From Phaeodactylum tricornutum CCAP 1055/1 (lineage: Eukaryota; Bacillariophyta; Bacillariophyceae; Surirellales; Neidiaceae): DNA of 64,000 bases. The stretch covers positions 248,001 to 312,000 of the forward strand of contig NC_011688.1 of NCBI RefSeq assembly GCF_000150955.2, given 5' to 3'. The notes below the pieces were generated by a model. That model saw nothing but the letters and a program-made list of their open reading frames with translations, made no database searches and had not been told where the DNA came from. Shown here piece after piece: positions 21,537 through 31,768 of the stretch (position 1 is its first letter; every line of letters starts with the position of its first letter). Position numbers and translations under genes: made by a program.

Positions 21537-23021
21537 ATGTTCGAAAGTGCTCCAACGGAACAGTCCGGCATCTTTGGTTCAGGCTTTCTGTCGTTCACAT
21601 CCGCGCAGAATCGAGAAGTCTCCTTGATCACAAAAAAAAGAGAGGCAAAGTCGAGTGGAAATTGCGTTGTGTTCCATGTTATGTTGCACCGCTTCTTTCG
21701 TTTGGTCTCCTCCTTCTCCTTTTCTCGCGCCTCCAATAACATGTGGTTTTGGGCTAGTGCAAGTCAGTATGCACTCAATTTAGATGGCTTGAAGCAGGCA
21801 GAAAACAAGCTTCTGCAGTTGGCTCGGCAATTCGGGAATCGCGCACCAGAAGACTACGACATCCGGCTCTTGGACACGCACATCCCCCACACCTCTGTTC
21901 CGCTGTCATCTCACAGCTGTCAGTTGCATGAGAATTTACCGGAAGGAGAGTACCTCATGCATGGAATCGAAGTCAAATCCAGGACTGCTTCTACCCAGCA
22001 TTCATCTGACGCCCCTTTGGTCATGCTACACGGTTACATGAACGGCGCCGCTTACTTTTATCGGAATTTGGTGGGATTGAGCAATTATTTTTCCTCCGTA
22101 GTCGCCCTCGATATGCTTGGATGGGGTCTTTCCTCCCGACCAAACTTTAAGGCAATTCAGGACGATACGTTGCGCACGACAGAAGACTTTTTTGTCGAGA
22201 GCTTGGAAGCTTGGCGACATGCCAACAAGATTGACCGTATGGTACTGGCAGGCCACTCCATGGGTGGATACTTGTCCGTAGCCTACTGTGAAAAATATCC
22301 CGATCGTGTGGAACGTCTTATTCTGATTAGCCCCGTCGGTGTCCCGGAAGAGTCACAGAAAGTTCTGGAAGAGCGCAAAGCAAGGATTCAAGCATCCTTG
22401 CAGGGTCGTCTGATGTACGGAACATTCAACTATTTGTTCGGGCGGCAAACTCCCGGAGACGTGCTGCGCATGTTACCCACTAGTCGTAGCGAGCGGATGA
22501 TTCAGGAATACGTACGTCGTCGATTACCGGCGATTGATGATGAGAAGGAGCGTGTCGCGGTATCGGAATACCTCTATCGAAGCGCCGTCACCTTGCCCGC
22601 ATCCGGAGAGTACTGCATTAATCGTATCTTGACGCCTGGTATTTTTGCAAAGGAGCCAGCCTTGCATCGGATTCCCCATTTGAAGGTTCCTTCGGTAGGC
22701 TTTTTGTACGGTGCTCAGGATTGGATGGATTCAAATGGTGGATTGCAGGTCCAGCAAGCAGTAGAAGCTAAACGGTCAATGAATCAAGATGCACCCCGAG
22801 TTGATGTATATCAAGTGAGTAAGTCGGGCCATTTGCTCATGCTAGACAATTGGGAAGAATTTAATGCTGGAATGATCACCTCCGCTGGAGGAATTCCGAG
22901 CGATTTATCACGGCGACCTGTCAAGTTGGAACCCAGCAAGTCTGTCCCGCCAATTGCACCCGTATATGAATCGGAATCACAGCGCACTGATGTCTCAACT
23001 AGTGTTGAAGTGGCGTCATAG
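21537..23021 (+). CDS. CGI-58/ABHD5-like alpha/beta hydrolase
   Basis: 494 aa, no intron. ATG 21537 is the first Met; later Met residues (49, 69) could also serve, and the first ~70 residues are basic and Phe/Ser-rich, possibly a targeting sequence. The fold landmarks are 'LVMLHGYMNGAAYFYRN', 'VVALDMLGWGLSSRP', the nucleophile elbow 'LAGHSMGGYLS' near residue 240, 'PDRVERLILISPVGVPE', the acid-loop 'FLYGAQDWMD', and 'SGHLLMLDNWEEFNAGM'. The last word contains His-x4-Asp, the acyltransferase motif reported for CGI-58 proteins, at the place of the catalytic His. Plant-like CGI-58 keeps the Ser nucleophile, as here, while the animal protein has Asn. CGI-58 controls lipid-droplet triacylglycerol turnover. 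The ABHD4/ABHD5 assignment is by motif. Confidence 0.87.
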   Translation: MFESAPTEQSGIFGSGFLSFTSAQNREVSLITKKREAKSSGNCVVFHVMLHRFFRLVSSFSFSRASNNMWFWASASQYALNLDGLKQAENKLLQLARQFGNRAPEDYDIRLLDTHIPHTSVPLSSHSCQLHENLPEGEYLMHGIEVKSRTASTQHSSDAPLVMLHGYMNGAAYFYRNLVGLSNYFSSVVALDMLGWGLSSRPNFKAIQDDTLRTTEDFFVESLEAWRHANKIDRMVLAGHSMGGYLSVAYCEKYPDRVERLILISPVGVPEESQKVLEERKARIQASLQGRLMYGTFNYLFGRQTPGDVLRMLPTSRSERMIQEYVRRRLPAIDDEKERVAVSEYLYRSAVTLPASGEYCINRILTPGIFAKEPALHRIPHLKVPSVGFLYGAQDWMDSNGGLQVQQAVEAKRSMNQDAPRVDVYQVSKSGHLLMLDNWEEFNAGMITSAGGIPSDLSRRPVKLEPSKSVPPIAPVYESESQRTDVSTSVEVAS

Positions 23022-23452
23022 CGCCATAACCGTCAGAACCCATTACCTACGCTGACAAACATTAAAAGTCCTCTTATCAACAGTAAATCTAGAAATATTA
23101 CAATCTTACTGCTTCTCGCCGCCAACCGTCGTTGGAAGCAAAGTTCAGGTATGCGCCGTTCCACACTGTAACTTCACTTCCTGTTAATCGGAGATGAAAG
23201 GTTCAGTTGGCGACATCTTCCATAGCCGTTCGCTGATCTACACCTACCGCAATGAGAATGATGATCCTGTTGTTCCTGCAATACCAGTTCCGATCGATCT
23301 AAGTAAATCCGGTATCACATGTTTGCGGTTGTTTCGGCAGGCTGTAAAACTAAGTAACCAGTACAGAAGTAGTACGACCGAGAGTAAACATGATTTGCAT
23401 TTTATACAAAAAGGTGAATATGTACTGTCGTGTGCTCCATCAGCATTCTAAC
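23022..23452. other. Intergenic 3' spacer between convergent genes
   Basis: 431 bp between converging genes. An 85-aa plus-strand ORF (23194-23451) lacks protein-like features; nothing else seen. Confidence 0.5.
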
Positions 23453-25611
23453 CTATCCAAATCGAAAGTAGAATGCGAGCATTACAATCGTCGCAATGGT
23501 GGTACTCAAGAATACAAACTTGTAGGTCTGCAGCAATATTTTCCCTTCACCAACATTTAAACCCACAACAGCACATGCCGCTATGATGTTGTTCAGGCAC
23601 ACGCCATTTCCCGCTGATGCGCCGACGGCCTGCAAAGCCAGCATAGTTGTTACAGAGGTTCCGATTGATTCAGCCGCAATCAGCTGAATGGACCCGAATG
23701 TCAAGTTGGAAACCGTGGTAGATCCTGAAAAGAAGGACCCCAAAACTCCCAGTAAAGGCGAAATGATTACAAATGCTTCTTGAAACCAATCAGAGACTAC
23801 TGTCCCAAGAATTGTTGCGGGGGCTTCAGCTCCAACCCGAATGACAAGCTGAACCAGAACCAATGCACCCAACAAAGCAATTGCTGGGTTTTTTAAACGA
23901 TCAGCGACAGTTCTTGCGACATGAGCGGGACCGTGTGCCAGATCTTTGCGATACATGTACATGTTCAGCAAGGACACGAGCACAAACGGAATTAGAAAGG
24001 GAACGTACAGCAACTCGTACTTCCAGCTGATCCCAGGGAATGTTAGAATGTCCCGAAGTTGAAACACCAAGCTCGCAGATAAGCGGAACGTTCCGTATGT
24101 ACCAAAGTGGATGGTGAAGTTTGGTGTCACTTTCGTCAAAAACTTTTTCAGACCAATTTGTTCCAATCTAGTAACAATCAAAATAAGGACCACGAGCCAA
24201 ATGGGGGACGTTCGAATAATCGTCTCTTTGATGTAGCCGTCTGCGTAGGATTTGCGTGGGCCCAAATGATGTTCCAGCGTATCGTGTAGGCTATCCGTGT
24301 TCATGGATGCCGCGCCCGCATCCACTACGCCTGCAGTACCGGTATTTTGCCGAACTTCTTCTTTCTGGTCGGAATCGTCCGAAGTTAGGTAAACCTCCTC
24401 ATCCTCCCCGTTGGTTTCCGGTATGCCCATTTGCTTGGCCGTCTTGTTGTTTCTTGTTGAAGTGAGTTCAGCTCCGCTCTCCGGAACATCGCTCAAGCTC
24501 GACGCCGACTTCTGATACTTGCGAACCAAGCTATTTTCCGAAACCGAACCAATATCTTCCAAGTTTCGACCACCATTGTCACCATGTTCGAAATCATGGA
24601 GTCCAAACTTGCATTTGATAAGAAAAGCTGTTCCAGCACAACCGATCATGCCTCCTAAAAGAGAGGGAAATTCATAACTGACAAATGCGATTCCAATCGA
24701 GGGTCCCAAGCATGTTGTCAAGCTTGCAATTATGAACACAATATTTTTGCGAACAGCTTTGAAGGGTACTAGAATAGTGAGGACGAGTGGGAGCGAAATA
24801 TATGCGCTGACTCCCATCGCGACTGCTGCCTTTCGGGAAATATCGAGGTACTCGTCCTCGGAAACTTGGGGCAAAGAACCAAAACCAAACCAAATCGGTG
24901 TACCAACCGCGCCCCAAACTGTCGCATAGGTATTCATGATGAGCAGGACGACGACGCTTTCGAAGGCAGGATGACCTTGCGAGACAAGCATGGGAGCGCC
25001 TAAGGCGACTGGTGTCCCAAAGCCGCTCGCACCCTCCACCATGTATGCAAAGCAAAAGATTCTGTATAATAAAGATGACTTTCGTGAGTTTGGGTCAAAA
25101 GGAGATTCGACCGCGAGCAAAAACTGATCGACAGCCTTTCTTCTACGTACAGCATGAGTTCCGCAACTGGATGCCCTGCAGTCAGAGCTTTCATCTCCCT
25201 CATCATATAAGGCAAGCAGTACGTCGCTTCCATGCTTTCAAAAAGGGTAATGGCTCCCGCCATGATACTCAACGGTGTCCAGGCTTCGTGCAAACCCAAA
25301 ATAACGGACGACGCAGTAAGCAGTGGATCCGATCCCAGATACATCACACGGACTAGAAACATGAGACAAGCGGCCAACGGCAAGGATACAGTCGTCGACA
25401 TGGGAGACGGCTTGATCGTAGCGTAAATCAAAAATATGATCGGCAAAAGGCAAAAGATAACATCCATCACGTCACCCCAGTCACCACCGGCATCATTGGA
25501 AAGCACAACACAGCCACAATCTTGACAGCCGGCAAGACTCTCGCAGGAGTCGGCGCAAGCAGCACCATCGGCAGTCAAACAGCGATACGTAAAGTCTTCT
25601 TCAATATTCAT
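23453..25611 (-). CDS. L-lactate/glycolate permease (LldP/LctP family)
   Basis: Exons 25611-25151 and 25061-23453 (89-nt GT-AG intron, phase 2) give 689 aa. There are a dozen or more hydrophobic helices. The family signature crosses the intron: 'LSIMAGAITLFESMEAT', then 'FAYMVEGASGFGTPVALGAP' and 'NTYATVWGAVGTPIWFGFG', with 'SFFSGSTTVSNLTFG' and 'LQAVGASAGNGVCLNNIIAA' near the end, all hallmarks of TC 2.A.14 permeases. A hydrophilic loop of ~110 residues in the middle (around residues 315-430) is acidic and Ser-rich and is unusual compared with bacterial LldP. These carriers move lactate, and in E. coli glycolate, with protons. In a photosynthetic cell glycolate handling in photorespiration is a plausible job (inference). 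Confidence 0.92.
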
Positions 25612-26089
25612 GATGGATCGTGCAAACGTGAATGGTCGAGATCGACCTGTTCTTGTTACTTCTTAAGATACTTGCGGCGGCTCAATGATAGGACCAAAAT
25701 ATCTGCAGGTGTCAGGCTTGAGAGCGGATGATGAAAGACGAAAAAAGCGTTCGGAACGAAAATGGATCGTAGCGGAGAATATCGAGCCGTCCCAATACTC
25801 GGATTGTGTGGGTTCGGATTCTTCCAAAATTCCTCCTCACGACGCGCATGGCGCAATCGGCTTCGCATCGGTTACATTTCACACGCGAGAAAATGGAAAC
25901 AGCTGCAAAATACCAGGTACATTCCGAGGCGAAAGCCGCGGAAAATCGACAACGGCAAACATGACTAAATTAGTCCTGATTCAATCGTCAGCAGACTCTA
26001 TAACTACTGTGAATGTCCCTGAAGACTTACACAAAAGACAAGGCACGGCAAAGGCTCTCCGCATTCAACCTCTATCTTATGACACTAAA
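25612..26089. other. Spacer between lactate permease and DapL genes
   Basis: About 480 bp lying upstream of the permease and downstream of dapL. A plus-strand ORF (25685-26272) runs antisense into dapL and lacks protein-like features; I reject it as a gene. Confidence 0.5.
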
Positions 26090-27486
26090 CTAGACCAAGG
26101 CTTTCTTAAGTCGCTCGCACGCCTCGATAACGGAATCACGAGGAGCAAAGGCGCTCAAACGCAAATAGCCTTCACCACCGGGGCCGAACCCGGCCCCTGG
26201 AATGGTTACCACCTGAGTCTTCTCCAGAATGGTCTGGAAAGCGTCCCAACTTCCTCCCATAGATTCCGGTAGCTTGACAAAAACGTACGGAGCGTCAATC
26301 CCTCCGTAAACATCATATCCAATACTTTCCATGGTCTCACGCAAGATTTTGGCGTTGCCAAGGTAATAGTCAATAAGGGTATCAATTTCCTTCAAACCAT
26401 CGTCATCCAAGCAAGCCAAACCTCCAGCTTGCACAATGTTGGAAGCGCCGTTGAAGGCTGTACTCATGACACGGTTGAAGTCGTTCCGGACGGGAGTTCC
26501 ATCCGCGAATTTCAGATTGTTCGGGATGACGGTCCATCCCAATCGGACACCGGTGAATCCAGCGTACTTGCTAAAACTATTGACTTCAATGGCGACGTCC
26601 CTGGCTCCCTCGATTTCGAAAATCGATTTCGGGACGTCCTTACTGCGAATAAAAGGCGCGTACGCGGCGTCAAACACCAGAATTGAGCCACGCTCCTTGC
26701 ACAACTTGACCATCTCCACCAGTTGTTCCTTGGTAGCGGCTGCACCCGTTGGGTTGCTAAAAAAGATAGTGTCAGCTTGTTTTCCAAAATGCTTCTCGTC
26801 TGCACTATGTTTTTTACTCACTTGGGAGAGCAAAGATAGACAATATCCGCCCGAGGCATGCTTGCGTAGTCGGGGAAGAAGCCATTCTCAGAAGTACACG
26901 GCATGTAAACAATATTCTTATACTGATTCGTTTCCGAATCAATTTCTCCCGTCTGTCCCATCATGACAGAGGTATCGACGTAAACTGGGTAGGATGGATC
27001 CTGCACGGCCGAAATTACCTTGGCACCAAACATTTGCTGCAAGCGCATGATATCACACTTGGCACCATCACTGACAAAGACTTCCTCGGCCGCAATGATG
27101 CCTTTGTAAAGTTTGTCGGCAATCTTTTCCCGAAGATCCAGCATACCAGCTTCATTTCCGTAGCCACTGTAACCTTCCTTTGTTCCGAGCTTGGATGCAC
27201 CGCCAACCAGGCCGGACAAAATATACTCGGGAATCGGCTGCGTAGTGTCCCCAATTCCGAGTGAGATAACTCGATCCTTCATTTCCGGATTCTCTTCCAG
27301 GTACTGCGTGCGTCGGCGTCCAATCTCAGGAAACAAATAACCTCCGATAAGCTTGGCAAAGTTGGGGTTGCGCTCGACGCCGACCGCCGCCAATGAAGTC
27401 GCCGGAGAACGGGGAGTCAAAGGTTGCTGCGGGACAAATGCAGATGCGCCGGTGACAACAAATGATAGAGCAAGAGACAGTTTCAT
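26090..27486 (-). CDS. dapL: LL-diaminopimelate aminotransferase, plastid-targeted
   Basis: Exons 27486-26822 and 26756-26090 (65-nt GT-AG intron, phase 2) give 443 aa. The start 'MKLSLALSFVVTGASAFVPQ' is a signal peptide with a textbook ASAFVP cleavage motif for plastid import. The enzyme part has 'RNPNFAKLIGGYLFPEI', 'VISLGIGDTTQPIP', 'GYSGYGNEAGMLDLREKIA', 'SDGAKCDI', 'DPSYPVYVDT', and, restored by splicing, 'YLCSPNNPTGAAAT'. The PLP lysine is in 'NSFSKYAGFTGVRLGW'. DapL converts tetrahydrodipicolinate directly to LL-diaminopimelate, the short plant/chlamydial route to lysine. Length and motifs are complete. Confidence 0.95.
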
Positions 27487-28095
27487 GACTGGAGGCTTTG
27501 TTTCGAGATGGGCGATAGTAGGACTTGCTGGGACAACTTTCTGCTTTGGGAGCTATCGGCTATCGGTATGTACCCGTGCAGACAGAAAGGGCCATCATGG
27601 TGGCTCATCTTTGTCGTGCAAATACATCCGCGGCTGACGTGTGTGTCCGATGAACTCACAGCGATTGGACGGTTCATGAAAGAATCGGTCAAGAGTCGGT
27701 GGCAGGGATGGAGGGACAGACGAAGAGGCTTGGGTCATTTATCCCAGTGTTTTTCCTTAGATAATACTCGTTCCATGGTTTGGCTGAAAAGAAACGAAAG
27801 CCATTTTGAAGATGGATCGTCAGAGTCCGTTAAATGCACGTTTTCAATGTCTGAACCTTTCTCTGGCTGATATCCTTCTCTCTCCATCAAAATAAACAAG
27901 AGAAGCTAATTGTACTTCGCTGGTTAGAAACGGAGAAGGACTGGCTTTAAACTCTTACTGTTGACGCAACTATGGCCAGCAAAAGGAGCCTGAACGTTAA
28001 GGCATCTCTTTCGAGCAACCTAGTAGTCTAGCGAACTACTGGCAGTAAGTCCATCGAGAGTTACTAAAGTTCGACTTTAAAAACAACGGCAATTC
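27487..28095. other. Intergenic spacer, nothing recognised
   Basis: About 610 bp upstream of dapL and downstream of the TPR-like gene. Plus-strand ORFs here show no motif or convincing start. Confidence 0.5.
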
Positions 28096-28884
28096 TCAAG
28101 CTGCAGGTGCCAGCTTAAGACACAGACTTTGATTCGTGACAACGTTAACAGCAAAAAAGCCGTACTCTTCCTTCGATATGTTGCTTGAAGCGCTGATTCT
28201 TAAGAAAACCCTGCGTAAGTTCTCGCGACAGGCGAGTGACTGTCGATGTTGATGTAAACGGGAGTAAATGTAGGTGCAGTTTGCCCATACACCGAGGAAA
28301 ACTATCAGCAAACTGTCGTCAGGCGGAATACGAGCGGATGCATCGCTTGTTTCTGCGCAAAATGATGGTATCACGTTGTAAACTTGCAACGCCTTCTGAA
28401 AAAGAGAATCGGCATCAAGTTTGTAAGTGCACATGGCCTTTCGGTGATAGCACATTGCTATGTTAAAAAGGAGCCCACACGTGATTAACCGTCGCTCGTT
28501 TTGACCTGGTAGGCGAGGCTCGTCCTCTACGATCTCGTCGTCTTCACCACCATCGTTTGGTACAATCAGAAAAATCCGATCGTACTGATCGTGACATCTC
28601 CCAGCACCAGTATCCAAGGGTCTACTACAAGAAGCATCGTCCGACGATGGCACACTCTCCGTTACATACAAACACGTCTCGGTACTCAAGGGCAATCCGA
28701 CATCGTTCTGGTCGTCATCAAGGAATGTATTCTCCTCGGAACGAATCCACGTGATGGCTTGGACGAACTCATCTAGAGCTGCTTGAAAGTCGTTCTGTTG
28801 CAAGAGACCAACAGCATTATTGTTGATCTCGACAATTGTGCTGAGCATGGTTGTGTATACCGCTGTTCTTTTTACACGTTCCAT
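28096..28884 (-). CDS. TPR-like protein of unknown function
   Basis: 262 aa from ATG 28884; the frame is open further but has no ATG upstream. 'INNNAVGLLQQNDFQAALDEFVQAI' and 'GLLFNIAMCYHRKAMCTYKLDADSLFQKALQVYNVI' are helix pairs of tetratricopeptide type. The middle is acidic and variable. Similar short TPR-like proteins starting 'NNxAVxLL' are numerous in diatoms (from memory; unverified). No targeting signal seen. Probably a protein-protein interaction module; partner unknown. Confidence 0.65.
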   Translation of the reverse strand: MERVKRTAVYTTMLSTIVEINNNAVGLLQQNDFQAALDEFVQAITWIRSEENTFLDDDQNDVGLPLSTETCLYVTESVPSSDDASCSRPLDTGAGRCHDQYDRIFLIVPNDGGEDDEIVEDEPRLPGQNERRLITCGLLFNIAMCYHRKAMCTYKLDADSLFQKALQVYNVIPSFCAETSDASARIPPDDSLLIVFLGVWANCTYIYSRLHQHRQSLACRENLRRVFLRISASSNISKEEYGFFAVNVVTNQSLCLKLAPAA

Positions 28885-29971
28885 GGTGCTTTTGATGTCT
28901 GGTGAATTTCTGTCGTGGATCGTGCAAGGGTCTGAGGTTGCCGTCAACAATTTCTTATGGAAGAGCTCAACGTGATCGCAATTTCACCAATTCGCATGGA
29001 ACATGGTCTTTATGGCCATCATTCTCTCTGGGCAGGCGAAACCATTCTTGTCTTCTAATAGAAACAACACTTCATTTACTGGGTTTACCTAGCAACTAGT
29101 CTTTGGAAGCGTATGAAATTCTTGTTTGTTAAAGATTCTCACTCCCGTATGATAGAGACAATGCCTGTTTGAAAAAGCACTTTTCTTGAATTTCTATAGA
29201 TGAAGAAACTCTTAAAGAACGGGGAATTAGATCTGGTATAATACGGAGAAACAGATTTTTCGCGTTAAATAATTATGGCCTCACCAGTCAGACAGATTTA
29301 CCCAGATACCGGTAGATTCCTTTGCTACGTCACTGTCAATTTCCGGTAAAACGTTTCAGCCCAAAAGTAGGCGATCATGTACCCCCATTAGATCAAAAAC
29401 GTGTATAATTCGATTGACAGCGAATCATTTTGGCTTGCATTTTTCAAGATGGATGGATTTTAAAAATGTAATTGCTCACGGGTCAACACACGCAGCGGTT
29501 TGGCCCTGCTACTAGACTTAGTTTCAGCCAATCATGAAAATACCTTGCACTTGGTCAGCGAATCTTCGCATTAATGTAAGTGAAAATATCTTTTATCTTT
29601 CCATTTGCCACCCTCTATCACTTATCAGACAGCGAATTAGTTTGCTCCTTCACTGGTTTGAGAAAATAAATGTATTTGGAAGCGAGGCTGGATGATTGGA
29701 GTGAACTGCAAGAGATAAAACCGGGGAAACTCTGAAATTGAGGCGACAGTCCGTCCTTCGAACGCATTATTTATTGGAACTTCGTTGGCGCGCAATCACT
29801 TTGGTGCGGATGGCGAATCCAAAGGATACGTGTACATGTTGGGATTTCCTCAAGAAAGCAGAACGCAGAGTTCCCTTTCCAAGAATCACAATCGTATTGC
29901 TGCCAAATTCTTGAGCGGTGGTCTATCCATTCGACGACTAACATTTCACTATCCTATCGGCGCAATAAAAA
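28885..29971. other. Long spacer upstream of pyruvate kinase
   Basis: About 1.1 kb, AT-rich in parts, holding the upstream regions of two divergent genes. TCACTGTCA occurs at 29330-29338. No ORF reads like a gene; the 29785-30228 frame is a shadow of the pyruvate kinase start. Confidence 0.5.
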
Positions 29972-31636
29972 ATGATGCGCTCCTTCCTTCGTCACGCTCA
30001 CAGGCGTGCTTGTGCGCAACAGCTCCGCACTATCGGAACGCTCCGATTGAACCAGATGCCCGTTACCGGAGCCAACACCAAGATTGTCTGCACTATTGGC
30101 CCTGCGTCCGATCAGGCCGAGTCGTTGGGTCAACTGGTGACCTACGGTATGAGCGTTGCTCGTCTGAACTTTTCACACGCCGGAGACGACTACACCTATT
30201 CCGAAGCCAACATGGCTTTACTCCGTAACGCGGTTGGTAAACACCATCACTTAGCGACTGGGTCTTCGACGGACCTGCCCAAGAACCTTCGTGCTATACT
30301 TGTAGATACAAAAGGTCCTGAAATCCGGACCGGGATACTTCCCGGTGATGTGGAAATCATGGATATTCCAGTGGGAGCGACTGTCATGCTATGCATCGAG
30401 GATGTTTCGCAAGAAGTTCTTGCCGAAGGCGAGTTCAAGATCCATGTCGACTACGAGTCGATTGCAAAGACGGTCAAGATAGGAGATAAGGTTCTTTTAG
30501 ACGATGGCCTTATTGAATTGGAAGTTATGGAGGTACACCCTGGAAGTGGTACTGTTTTGACCAGTGCATTAAACGGAGGCCCTATCAAGAAAAATAAAGG
30601 AGTAAACCTTCCGGGCGTGCAGTTAGATCTTCCTGCCCTCACAGACAAGGACAAACGAGATCTCGACTGGGCCTGTCGAGTCGGAGCTGATTTTGTTGCA
30701 GCGTCCTTCATTCGAACCCCGGCCAACGTCCGGTCGGTGATTGCTTATCTGGACCGTTGTATTTCCAAGCTTCCAGATGTGAACGGCATGAAGCCTTTGC
30801 GTCCGCTGGTTATCAGTAAAATTGAGTCAAAAGAAGGAGTCGACAATTTTGACGAGATTCTGGAAGAAAGCGATGGCATCATGGTGGCTCGTGGTGATCT
30901 TGGAGTTGAAATTCCCTATAGCAAGGTATTTGCTGCTCAGCGAATGATGGTTCACAAGTGCAACGAAATCGGGAAGCCTGTTATTGTTGCAACTCAAATG
31001 CTTGACAGCATGATGCGCAATCCTCGACCTACGCGTGCAGAAGTTACAGATGTAGGGACAGCCGTTATGGATGGCGCTGATGCGGTCATGCTGAGCGGTG
31101 AGACAGCTGCAGGAAAGTATCCAATTGAAAGTATACGTGCGATGGCAAGCGTCGCCTGGGAAGCGGATCAAATCGTCAATTCCAAATCGTCGATTGTATG
31201 GAACGAGGATTTACACGAGAAAATGGATCTCATGGAACAAGAGCTGGATGCGGTAGCTGCGTCAGCGGTTAGATCAGCGCAGGATATGGGAGCGAAGATG
31301 ATCGTACTGATAACAATGTCGGGACGTGTAGCTCGCGCGGTCGCTCGCCATCGACCTACCGTACCAGTCCTGGCGTACTGCACAGATGTACAAGTTGCTC
31401 GGCGATTGCAGCTACACCGTTCTATAATTCCGATCATGCTCCAATCCGAGGCAGATCCTGGTGACTCGAGTACAAGAATGGGATATCTGAGAGCTGAAGC
31501 CGTACGAACGGCAAAAGAGCTTGGGTTTGCCCACTCTGGTGATCGAATCATTATGGTGGATCGAACGGTTGGCAAAAGCCACGACATGCATGAATTTTCG
31601 CACAACATGAAGGTTGTTACGCTACGTGACTCGTAG
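29972..31636 (+). CDS. Pyruvate kinase, probably mitochondrial
   Basis: 554 aa, no intron. The first ~28 residues (MMRSFLRHAHRRACAQQLRT...) are rich in Arg, lack acidic residues and look like a mitochondrial presequence. The enzyme follows: 'NTKIVCTIGPASDQAESL', 'GMSVARLNFSHAGDDYTY', 'AILVDTKGPEIRTG', 'NLPGVQLDLPALTDKDKRDL', 'ISKIESKEGVDNFDEIL', 'DGIMVARGDLGVEIPYSKV', 'ATQMLDSMMRNPRPTRAEVTDV' and 'DAVMLSGETAAGKYPIES'. It converts phosphoenolpyruvate and ADP to pyruvate and ATP. Diatoms are known to run the lower half of glycolysis in mitochondria, so this targeting makes sense, though it is inferred from sequence only. All catalytic and K+/Mg2+-binding residues appear intact. Confidence 0.95.
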   Translation: MMRSFLRHAHRRACAQQLRTIGTLRLNQMPVTGANTKIVCTIGPASDQAESLGQLVTYGMSVARLNFSHAGDDYTYSEANMALLRNAVGKHHHLATGSSTDLPKNLRAILVDTKGPEIRTGILPGDVEIMDIPVGATVMLCIEDVSQEVLAEGEFKIHVDYESIAKTVKIGDKVLLDDGLIELEVMEVHPGSGTVLTSALNGGPIKKNKGVNLPGVQLDLPALTDKDKRDLDWACRVGADFVAASFIRTPANVRSVIAYLDRCISKLPDVNGMKPLRPLVISKIESKEGVDNFDEILEESDGIMVARGDLGVEIPYSKVFAAQRMMVHKCNEIGKPVIVATQMLDSMMRNPRPTRAEVTDVGTAVMDGADAVMLSGETAAGKYPIESIRAMASVAWEADQIVNSKSSIVWNEDLHEKMDLMEQELDAVAASAVRSAQDMGAKMIVLITMSGRVARAVARHRPTVPVLAYCTDVQVARRLQLHRSIIPIMLQSEADPGDSSTRMGYLRAEAVRTAKELGFAHSGDRIIMVDRTVGKSHDMHEFSHNMKVVTLRDS

Positions 31637-31768
31637 AGCTCAAGCTAATTCTTTTACAGTCTATTTACTATAATTTACGTCAGGCGAGTCCTTTCCTGGT
31701 GGATCAGCACCGTTGCAAAAATTTGCCTAGAATATACGAACTCAATGTCTGCCCCGTAAGAAGTATAT

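Noticed and set aside
25685-26272. 195-aa plus-strand ORF antisense to dapL
   Set aside because: Overlaps the well-supported dapL exon on the other strand, has no domain pattern, and its first half lies in the permease promoter region.
29785-30228. 147-aa ORF overlapping the pyruvate kinase start
   Set aside because: Same-strand shadow frame of the pyruvate kinase gene, with no protein-like motif.
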